Below, in pieces: positions 7,723-13,036 of a stretch of DNA of 13,061 nt. Origin of the DNA: UBA5941 sp021824385 (GTDB taxonomy: Bacteria; Patescibacteriota; Microgenomatia; UBA8517); assembly GCA_027347685.1 (NCBI GenBank), contig DAIEQM010000006.1, positions 1-13,061 on the forward strand. Reading direction: 5' to 3'. The first letter of the stretch is position 1. Every line of letters begins with the position of its first letter. The notes below the pieces were generated by a model, which did no database searches, was not told the DNA's origin, and worked only from the letters and a program-made list of their open reading frames with translations. Made by a program: the position numbers and the translations under genes.

Positions 7723-7751
7723 TTGATTAAATCAGCGTTATAGGATAAAAT
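7723..7751 (+). promoter_or_regulatory. Sigma-70-type promoter of the 128-residue gene
   Basis: TTGATT (7723-7728) and TAAAAT (7746-7751) are separated by exactly 17 bases. The predicted start near 7758 leaves a leader of about 27 bases containing the SD. It faces away from the minus-strand promoter at 7696-7704. Confidence 0.6.
7724..7734. promoter_or_regulatory. Candidate operator dyad between divergent promoters
   Basis: TGATT-A-AATCA is a perfect 5+1+5 inverted repeat lying across the -35 box of the plus-strand promoter and upstream of the divergent minus-strand promoter. A repressor bound here could control the plus gene. Short AT-rich dyads arise by chance, and no regulator gene is present. 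Confidence 0.25.
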
Positions 7752-7784
7752 ACTTCCAGCGTTCGATACTCAAGGAGACAGCGA

Positions 7785-8171
7785 ATGAGATACACGCTCG
7801 GACTGATTCATATCGCAACGGGACACGAAGGCGAAGATGTCTATGCGATAATTCATACCGACGAGGGAGAAATTCTCTCTCAAATGACTGAAAAAGCGAC
7901 TGGTGGAAACCTTCGCCTTATGCCGTTCTCAATCGACGGTTTTGACACGATTTACGAGGCCGTCACCATGAAGGGCGCAACTGTGGGCTTTCTCATCGAA
8001 AGCGAGACCACGCCGGAGGAGCTTGAACGCTTTTTCCTCTCGTGCTCACAGCGAGGAGTAAACATCGCGGTCGAGATCGATGGAATGTACATGCATCCGC
8101 TTACGGCGATGTCATTACTGGAGCACCCGCTTTATGCGGTACTTCAGCCAAGAATGTACCAGTTCGGGTAG
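7785..8171 (+). CDS. Protein of unknown function, 128 residues; the only plus-strand gene
   Basis: ATG 7785 is preceded by AAGGAG (7772-7777) at 7 bases, and a 17-spaced promoter lies upstream, so the start is well supported. The protein is soluble, acidic and mixed alpha/beta in look: MRYTLGLIHIATG at the start, then VYAIIHTDEGEI (19-30), an acidic ETTPEELERFF helix (74-84) and GVNIAVEIDG (91-100). There is no signal peptide, membrane helix or nucleotide-binding motif, and I recognise no family. Hand-counted GC over 7801-8160 is about 51%, above the AT-rich parts of the flanking uvr genes. A strong terminator follows 11 bases after the stop. Its orientation, composition and place between uvrB and uvrA suggest an insertion into a uvr neighbourhood, but no mobility genes or repeats mark one. 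Confidence 0.7.
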   Translation: MRYTLGLIHIATGHEGEDVYAIIHTDEGEILSQMTEKATGGNLRLMPFSIDGFDTIYEAVTMKGATVGFLIESETTPEELERFFLSCSQRGVNIAVEIDGMYMHPLTAMSLLEHPLYAVLQPRMYQFG

Positions 8172-8182
8172 ATTCACACATT

Positions 8183-8220
8183 GGGTGGTGGAATTATTTC
8201 CATCACCCTCTTTTTTTGTT
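8183..8220 (+). terminator. Strong intrinsic terminator after the 128-residue gene
   Basis: An 11-base-pair stem (8183-8193 with 8198-8208, one G-U pair) with a TTAT loop is followed by TCTTTTTTTGTT, a textbook U-tract. It lies between two convergent genes and touches the uvrB stop at 8219. In the minus direction no U-tract follows the stem, so its effect on uvrB transcripts is doubtful. Confidence 0.88.
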
Positions 8221-10243
8221 ATGAAACTTCCAACTCTTTCACTTTGTCACGAATGCGAGCCGCAAGTTCAAAGTTCAGCTCTTCCGCCGCCAGTCGCATT
8301 TCTTTCTTTAAAGTTTTCAAAAGTCGCTTTTTATCCATTGGAGTTAAGCTTTCCACTTCAATATTGGGAAGTGTATCAAAGCCAGGATTTTTACTTTTCC
8401 AAATAAATTCTTCTTCGTCTGGCACATCACGGTCAACTAGTTTTTCGCGAATTGGCTTGTTTATTTTTGTTGGCGTAATGCCATATTTTTTATTCATCTC
8501 GAGCTGATATTCGCGACGCCGGCGAACTTCTCCCAACGCTCTACTCATAGAACCAGTTTCACGATCGGCATATAAAATAACTCTGCCTTCCAAGTGTCGT
8601 GCTGCTCGCCCCATGGTTTGGATTAACGCGACATCAGATCTAAGGAAGCCCTCTTTGTCGGCATCCAGAATTGCCACGAGTGAAACCTCAGGCAAATCAA
8701 GTCCTTCACGAAGCAAATTGATTCCAATGAGTGCGTCATACTTACCCGCTCGCAAATCGTCCAAAATATCGGTTCGATCAAGGGTATTTACGTCAGAATG
8801 CAAATAGTGAACATTTATTCCTTGTGCTTTCATATATTCTGCCAAGTCTTCTGCCGTTTTTTTGGTTAACGTCGTGATGAGCGTACGCTCTTTTTTAGGA
8901 AGACGCTTTTTTACCTCTTCCATAACATCAGCCACCTGATTTTTGGTTGGACGAACTTCTACAATCGGGTCGGGAATTCCCGTTGGGCGTACCAGTTGTT
9001 CAACAACATGGCCCTGACTTAAATTAAGCTCCCATTCCGATGGTGTTGCACTCACTGCGATGAAATTAGGTATTCGGCGCATAAACTCGGGGAATTCCAA
9101 AGGCCGGTTATCAAATGCAGAAGGAAGGCGGAAACCATAATCCACGAGTGTACGTTTGCGCGCTCTGTCTCCCGCATACATCCCGCGAATCTGAGGGAAC
9201 GTAATATGGCTTTCATCAACAAAGACCAGCCAATCGTCATTAAAGCTTTGCCAAAAATATTCCATGAGGGAGTTTGGCGATTCACCAGGTTTGCGGCCAT
9301 CAAAATAACGGGAGTAGTTTTCAATGCCCTTTGTGTAGCCTACTTCTTGAATCATCTCTAAGTCGTATGTCACCTTTTGATGAATACGGTTTGCTTCTAA
9401 AATTTTGCCTTGACTCTTGAAAAAAGCTTCTTGCTCTGCAAGATCCTTTTCAATGGTTTTAATAATATTTTTATTACTTTCTGAATTAGTCATAAAGTGT
9501 TTGGCAGGGTAGAGCACAAAACTTTCCAATGAATTGCCATCGTTTTCAACAGATCCAGTGATTGGATCAAACATAAAAATATTAATTAATTTCTCCCCTT
9601 CAAGCTCAAACGTAATACCAATATCTTGATAAGCGGGATACACTTCAACGCTGTCCCCTCTCACTCGGAATGTGCCTCGGTGAAAACCAAAGTCACCTCT
9701 CTCATATTGCAAATCAACTAAATGGCCAATAATTTCCTCTCGGGGGTAATTTTTACCTCGCGTTACGCCAAACACGGCATTTTGATATTCCTTAGGTGAG
9801 CCAATGTTATAAATACAGCTCACTGAAGCAATCACTATGGTATCGGGACGGGTTAACAAATTGGTTGTTGCCGCAAGACGGAGCTTATCAATTAAGTCAT
9901 TTACGTCTGAGTCTTTTTCAATATAGGTATCAGTTGATGGAATGTAGGCTTCTGGCTGGTAATAGTCGTAATAACTGACAAAATACGAAACTGCGTTATC
10001 GGGAAAAAAATCACGAAATTCCTGATACAACTGTGCCGCAAGTGTTTTGTTGTGAGAAATAATGAGAGCTGGGCGCTGGGTGCGCTCAATCACGTTAGCC
10101 ATGGTAAAGGTTTTCCCTGATCCGGTGACTCCAAGGAGCGTTTGATACTTTTCTTTCTCTAAAACACCACGGGCTAGTGCATTTATAGCAGCCTCCTGAT
10201 CTCCCATGGGAGAGAAGTTCGATTTTAATTTAAATTTCGCCAC
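8219..10243 (-). CDS. uvrB: UvrB, excinuclease ABC subunit B
   Basis: UvrB is the damage-verifying helicase-like ATPase that receives DNA from UvrA and recruits UvrC. At 674 residues it has normal family length. Walker A is GVTGSGKT (38-45); the damage-probing beta-hairpin region is YYDYYQPEAYIP to DSDVND (91-116); Walker B is FVDESH (341-346); helicase motifs VSATPSEWE (397-405), LREGLDLPEV (511-520) and QTMGRAAR (542-549) follow. The C-terminal UVR domain (about 634-672) would pair with UvrA and with the UVR motif of UvrC. The start is GTG 10243: its N-terminus, MAKFKLKSNFSPMGDQEAAI, aligns with the usual UvrB start, ruling out ATG 10207. The -10 box predicts transcription from that very G, and there is no SD, so the mRNA is probably truly leaderless. 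The gene converges on the plus-strand unit. Confidence 0.98.
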   Translation of the reverse strand: MAKFKLKSNFSPMGDQEAAINALARGVLEKEKYQTLLGVTGSGKTFTMANVIERTQRPALIISHNKTLAAQLYQEFRDFFPDNAVSYFVSYYDYYQPEAYIPSTDTYIEKDSDVNDLIDKLRLAATTNLLTRPDTIVIASVSCIYNIGSPKEYQNAVFGVTRGKNYPREEIIGHLVDLQYERGDFGFHRGTFRVRGDSVEVYPAYQDIGITFELEGEKLINIFMFDPITGSVENDGNSLESFVLYPAKHFMTNSESNKNIIKTIEKDLAEQEAFFKSQGKILEANRIHQKVTYDLEMIQEVGYTKGIENYSRYFDGRKPGESPNSLMEYFWQSFNDDWLVFVDESHITFPQIRGMYAGDRARKRTLVDYGFRLPSAFDNRPLEFPEFMRRIPNFIAVSATPSEWELNLSQGHVVEQLVRPTGIPDPIVEVRPTKNQVADVMEEVKKRLPKKERTLITTLTKKTAEDLAEYMKAQGINVHYLHSDVNTLDRTDILDDLRAGKYDALIGINLLREGLDLPEVSLVAILDADKEGFLRSDVALIQTMGRAARHLEGRVILYADRETGSMSRALGEVRRRREYQLEMNKKYGITPTKINKPIREKLVDRDVPDEEEFIWKSKNPGFDTLPNIEVESLTPMDKKRLLKTLKKEMRLAAEELNFELAARIRDKVKELEVS

Positions 10244-10249
10244 AGAGGT

Positions 10250-10255
10250 ATTATA
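10250..10255 (-). promoter_or_regulatory. Predicted uvrB -10 box giving a leaderless GTG mRNA
   Basis: A perfect TATAAT on the minus strand ends 7 bases before the GTG at 10243, so the expected first transcribed base is the G of the start codon. The hexamer 17 bases upstream (TAACCT) is not a recognisable -35 box. A 16-base motif at 10269-10284, shared with two other upstream regions, lies just behind it. Confidence 0.6.
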
Positions 10256-10275
10256 CAGCAGAATCTAAAATCAGG

Positions 10276-11421
10276 TTATGGGTTACTTTTGTATACATAG
10301 AAGAAATCTTTTGAATACCCTTTTAAGTATGATTCAGCCCCATTGGTGAGATTTTTATTTAATGTAAATGAAGAATAAGCACTACCGCCGCTACTTCGAA
10401 AAATATTAAACCTCACCCAATACGGGTTTATATCGAGCTGTATTGCGTTTTGAGCGCCCGCCATTTTAAGGGCGAGGGCAAGCGTTGTGGGGGTGAGGTT
10501 GTTTCCTACCGCATACAACAGATTTCCCTTTGCAGTTATACCAATCCCCGACCTCCAGGTATAAATCGCAGTTGTAGGTGTTCGTCCCCACAAATGTTTA
10601 TTTTTTATGTCACTCACGGCCATCATTCCGTCTTCAATCAGAATAGGGCAATTCTGTCGAACAAATTCTATATGTGAACCAAGATCCTGACCTTCTTTGT
10701 AGTTAACAATTTTAATAGTGCCATCGGTATACCCAACGAGCGTACCTAAATCACTTTTGAGTGGTAAGTAGGTTTTGTCTCCCACAATCATTCCGTATTC
10801 ACCATCTCTAAATTGGAACCCTCCATCAAACGCGGCAACCAAATTTCCACTTTGTATAATTGAATCGGGCACAACTCCGGGACCAAAATTACCGATCGGG
10901 CCACCTGGTTCACGTTTGCCTGCGACAGTAGAGAGGTGCAGTGACTTCATATCAAGCTGTACCAGTGTGACCGTTGCAAACGCGCGTTCTGAATCGGGCC
11001 TCACAAAGCTGTACGCCATAACTTCTTTATTCGGGAAAATGGGAAGTGAAATGTTGTGCCACACACCTTCGCCCTTCAGTGTTTTGAGAGATGAAAGCGG
11101 AACTAATGAGATGAGATCAAGATTGCTTTCTGAAGCGAGACTGGTGCTGTCCACCGACTCTCCCACATCAAACGTAGGGACACTCCCCGCTGTGTTTTGA
11201 TAACGAATTTGATCAACCTTATCAGAGAAGTTATAAAATATTTTTTCGAGTGCGACAACTCGGTCGGAACCGAGCAGTGGACGCAACACATTGTCCGTAA
11301 ATTGTGCTGCTGCTGGTGTATCAAATTTAATAAAACACACACAGAACACAACAAACAAAAACATTGAAACCAAAAGAAGCCGTATCCATCGAACTCGTGA
11401 AAAAAAATTTCTGGCCCGCAC
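10276..11421 (-). CDS. Membrane-anchored phosphodiester glycosidase (NAGPA) family protein
   Basis: The protein has about 381 residues (numbering from TTG 11424; GTG 11421, one codon later, is equally good and fits the predicted transcription start). A basic N-terminus precedes one membrane helix (14-34); the rest lies outside. The C-terminal half matches the NAGPA / phosphodiester glycosidase domain: LDMKSLHL (157-164), VAAFDGGFQF (196-205), CPILIEDG (259-266), RTPTTAIYTW (281-290) and AIQLDINPYWVRFN (327-340). The more common family has LDGGGSS at that last site; LDIN-x-W is, from memory, an alternative seen in bacterial members. Relatives hydrolyse sugar phosphodiesters, so an envelope-polymer substrate is a reasonable guess only. 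The Nudix gene ends 39 bases upstream and uvrB starts 32 bases downstream. Overlapping TAGTAT and TATAAG at 11425-11433 are possible -10 boxes. Confidence 0.75.
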   Translation of the reverse strand: MRARNFFSRVRWIRLLLVSMFLFVVFCVCFIKFDTPAAAQFTDNVLRPLLGSDRVVALEKIFYNFSDKVDQIRYQNTAGSVPTFDVGESVDSTSLASESNLDLISLVPLSSLKTLKGEGVWHNISLPIFPNKEVMAYSFVRPDSERAFATVTLVQLDMKSLHLSTVAGKREPGGPIGNFGPGVVPDSIIQSGNLVAAFDGGFQFRDGEYGMIVGDKTYLPLKSDLGTLVGYTDGTIKIVNYKEGQDLGSHIEFVRQNCPILIEDGMMAVSDIKNKHLWGRTPTTAIYTWRSGIGITAKGNLLYAVGNNLTPTTLALALKMAGAQNAIQLDINPYWVRFNIFRSSGGSAYSSFTLNKNLTNGAESYLKGYSKDFFYVYKSNP

Positions 11422-11424
11422 CAA

Positions 11425-11433
11425 CTTATACTA
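11425..11433 (-). promoter_or_regulatory. Candidate -10 region of the glycosidase gene
   Basis: TAGTATAAG on the minus strand contains TAGTAT (11433 to 11428), which would start transcription exactly at GTG 11421, and TATAAG (11430 to 11425), which would start just inside the gene. The first fits a leaderless GTG start. No clear -35 box is seen. Confidence 0.35.
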
Positions 11434-11460
11434 GCACCTTTATATGTAAATTGTCGTTTA

Positions 11461-12072
11461 TTACTTACTTCTTAGTTCTGAGACTGTTTGAAGTGATTTT
11501 TTCATAAAGGCTTTTTTAGCTTCAGACGTATTTGGGGCGTTATCAATAAGCTTGAGAGCAGTGTCGAGCCCGTACCATCCTGCTTCCGCAACATCACCTG
11601 ATGGATTGTCTAAATGATTAAGTGCTCCGGTAAATTCTACCGCTGTCGTTAGCTGTACCTTCCCTTTCTCGTCACCTCCTCGTTTGTTTGTCCTCGGTTT
11701 GTCATAGGGAATTTCAGTCAACGGAACAACGGCATACTCCGTGTTTTGTAAATTTAAATCATATTCGGTAATGTGAAGTTCATCTTTTAACTCATTTTTT
11801 AAATTATCTTCCAATGTTTGTCCCTCTTCTATTCCACCCTGATGAAGTGCCCACATGTTTGTGGTGTCCACAATATCCCCTCGTGGGGTAGTTCTCGTCA
11901 AGAGAAACTTTATATGTTCCTGCCCATCTTGCCCGGGCACTTTAGAATACAAAACTGCGGCCTGTCCTGGACGGTATTCACCTTTCGAACGATATTCTGC
12001 AATCTGATTATAAATTTCCGCGTTTTGGGGATCACGATCAACTGGAGAGCCTCCTGATTCAACATTGTCCAT
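11461..12072 (-). CDS. Nudix hydrolase family protein with a divergent Nudix box
   Basis: Nudix enzymes cleave nucleoside diphosphates linked to another group. This 203-residue protein has a Nudix fold core from about residue 33 to 175. The box reads G79-x5-Q85-x7-N93-E94-L95-K96-D97-E98-L99-H100-I101, against the consensus G-x5-E-x7-R-E-U-x-E-E-x-G-U. The metal-binding acids E94, D97 and E98 are kept or conservatively replaced, while the Glu, Arg and Gly positions are changed. The context WALHQGGIEEGQ resembles the FPQGGI entry of RppH and Ap4A hydrolases, but the substrate is open. N- and C-terminal extensions are charged, with no membrane segment. ATG 12072 lies 5 bases after a TATTAT and has no SD, so the mRNA is probably leaderless. 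The glycosidase follows after 39 bases. Confidence 0.8.
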   Translation of the reverse strand: MDNVESGGSPVDRDPQNAEIYNQIAEYRSKGEYRPGQAAVLYSKVPGQDGQEHIKFLLTRTTPRGDIVDTTNMWALHQGGIEEGQTLEDNLKNELKDELHITEYDLNLQNTEYAVVPLTEIPYDKPRTNKRGGDEKGKVQLTTAVEFTGALNHLDNPSGDVAEAGWYGLDTALKLIDNAPNTSEAKKAFMKKSLQTVSELRSK

Positions 12073-12077
12073 ATTTC

Positions 12078-12105
12078 ATAATAAGTTAAAAAAAAAGTAT
12101 CGCAA
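12078..12105 (-). promoter_or_regulatory. Predicted Nudix gene promoter, leaderless
   Basis: TTGCGA (12105 to 12100), 16 bases, then TATTAT (12083 to 12078) on the minus strand. The predicted start (about 12071-12072) coincides with the ATG. The promoter begins directly after the terminator of the gene before it. Confidence 0.55.
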
Positions 12106-12132
12106 AATAAAGGCGTGATTTATTCACGCCTT
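12104..12132 (-). terminator. Intrinsic terminator after the 121-residue membrane protein gene
   Basis: A perfect 9-base-pair stem (12110-12118 with 12124-12132) has a 5-base loop. Read on the minus strand it ends in GCCTT and continues TATTTT, giving a U-rich tail. It lies 8 bases after the stop. Confidence 0.75.
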
Positions 12133-12140
12133 CTAACATC

Positions 12141-12506
12141 TCATTCAGTTTCACGATACGCACGCTTCACAATTCTTAAGACTATCCACCCCTGAGCCAC
12201 AATCATCACGATGGCGAGAACCATTAAAAACACAAACTGCTCGTATGGCGCTTTCGCTTCATGTAGGTAGAATGCCGCCGCTACAAGTACGGCTGCCGCA
12301 ACATGAAGTGGCAAATAGACAATCGCCGTTGCGCACCCCTTAATAAGCTGAGGCAACTCAATAACAAAATCAAAAATTTTGCCTAAAGATGCCCCGATAA
12401 CAAAAACAACCGCGACCGCCCCCATGCAAACCAAAAAAGGCAAATTTTGTAGTGCTAGTACGAAAAGTGTTATCGCAATAGCTACCAGCTCAATCATAAA
12501 GCACAT
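12141..12506 (-). CDS. Four-helix membrane protein of unknown function
   Basis: From ATG 12506 the gene encodes 121 residues. AAGGAG (12518 to 12513) lies 6 bases upstream, which decides for this start over a TTG at 12557 that overlaps the promoter. Four hydrophobic segments (about 4-20, 24-40, 60-81, 90-112) alternate with short loops, and the C-terminus is basic then acidic (RIVKRAYRETE). I recognise no family; it could be a small transporter-like or stress-related membrane protein, but nothing in the sequence decides. It is a single-gene unit with a 17-spaced promoter and its own terminator. Its upstream layout (TGATATACT, then AAGGAG, then ATG) closely matches that of the 75-residue membrane protein. 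Confidence 0.65.
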   Translation of the reverse strand: MCFMIELVAIAITLFVLALQNLPFLVCMGAVAVVFVIGASLGKIFDFVIELPQLIKGCATAIVYLPLHVAAAVLVAAAFYLHEAKAPYEQFVFLMVLAIVMIVAQGWIVLRIVKRAYRETE

Positions 12507-12547
12507 GGGAAACTCCTTTTTAAGATACTGGCCGAATGAGCAGTTGT

Positions 12548-12576
12548 AGTATATCAAAAGTTCGAGTAATAATCAG
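12548..12576 (-). promoter_or_regulatory. Promoter of the 121-residue membrane protein gene
   Basis: CTGATT (12576 to 12571), 17 bases, then TATACT (12553 to 12548), which is also an extended -10 (TGATATACT from 12556). The predicted start near 12541 leaves a leader of about 35 bases with the SD. Confidence 0.6.
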
Positions 12577-12582
12577 GCTATG

Positions 12583-12596
12583 GGTTGTATGCAACC
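12583..12596. promoter_or_regulatory. Candidate regulator-binding dyad upstream of the -35 box
   Basis: GGTTG-TATG-CAACC is a perfect 5-base-pair inverted repeat spanning 14 bases. It sits 6 bases upstream of the -35 box of the 121-residue gene, a position typical of activator sites. It partly overlaps the shared 16-base motif at 12571-12586. Confidence 0.25.
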
Positions 12597-12648
12597 GATA
12601 ATTGATATGAGGAGACCCTGCCCGCCTTTTTTGTAGAGCAAAGTAAAT

Positions 12649-12671
12649 CCCCACAAACAATGTCTGTGGGG
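12649..12671 (-). terminator. Likely terminator hairpin after the 72-residue gene
   Basis: CCCCACA (12649-12655) pairs with TGTGGGG (12665-12671) around a 9-base loop. In the minus direction it is followed by ATTTACTTTG, a weak U-tract. It begins 26 bases after the stop. It is less convincing than the other three terminators. Confidence 0.5.
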
Positions 12672-12697
12672 TGTTTCCATTACTGGAACAATGTTAA

Positions 12698-12916
12698 CTA
12701 TCCATTTGCAGGCGGAAAAAGCGATTCGTTTACGATTGATTGAACCAATTCACGGTCATCAAAGGCAGGACGTTGATGGTTATACAAGCCTTCGCTTTGA
12801 AGCGCTGCCGTGGCCGGAGCCCAGCCGGGAATATTCTGCGCTTTCCAGCGCATTTCTTGAGCTGCTTGCTCTTGTACCGGGTCCATCAAAAGTCCACTGC
12901 GCGTTTTTTGGGACAT
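12698..12916 (-). CDS. Small protein of unknown function, 72 residues
   Basis: ATG 12916 has AAGGAG (12927 to 12922) 5 bases upstream and a promoter with near-ideal spacing further up, so the reading frame is well supported despite its size. The protein is soluble and polar, rich in Gln, Glu and Ala, with no signal or membrane segment: a helical stretch around VQEQAAQEMRWKAQNIP (14-30), GWAPATAAL (31-39) and a Pro-rich C-terminus. I recognise no family. GC over 12721-12900 is about 52% by hand count, like the plus-strand 128-residue gene and above the AT-rich average of the window. Other open frames over this stretch on both strands lack any start signals. The function cannot be inferred. Confidence 0.55.
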   Translation of the reverse strand: MSQKTRSGLLMDPVQEQAAQEMRWKAQNIPGWAPATAALQSEGLYNHQRPAFDDRELVQSIVNESLFPPANG

Positions 12917-12950
12917 ACAAGCTCCTTACCAGTCTCACTTCGATACAGTT

Positions 12951-12979
12951 AGTATAAATCATATTGTAAATAAAATCAA
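12951..12979 (-). promoter_or_regulatory. Sigma-70-type promoter of the 72-residue gene
   Basis: TTGATT (12979 to 12974), exactly 17 bases, then TATACT (12956 to 12951). The predicted start near 12944 gives a 28-base leader with the SD. The -35 hexamer is identical to that of the plus-strand promoter at 7723. Confidence 0.65.
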
Positions 12980-13007
12980 GCTATAGGTTAATTTTAATTT
13001 TGATATA

Positions 13008-13036
13008 TTGACACCTTCGGTTTTTGTTTGTAAATT
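13008..13036 (+). promoter_or_regulatory. Possible promoter reading out of the right edge
   Basis: A perfect TTGACA (13008-13013) is followed after 17 bases by TAAATT (13031-13036), a 4-of-6 match to the -10 box. It would serve a gene beyond the window, divergent from the 72-residue gene. Nothing downstream is visible to confirm it. Confidence 0.3.

Noticed and set aside
10775..11200. 141-codon plus-strand open frame opposite the glycosidase gene
   Set aside because: Antisense to a recognisable domain protein and without start signals.
12588..12648. Small RNA between the 121- and 72-residue genes (T-run at 12627-12632)
   Set aside because: No stable stem precedes the T-run on the plus strand and no promoter points to it.
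12675..12688. Second small hairpin TTCCA/TGGAA next to the terminator of the 72-residue gene
   Set aside because: Only five base pairs with no U-tract; no supportable role.
12691..12957. Plus-strand 88-codon open frame opposite the 72-residue gene
   Set aside because: No SD or promoter, whereas the minus-strand frame has AAGGAG, a 17-spaced promoter and a downstream hairpin.
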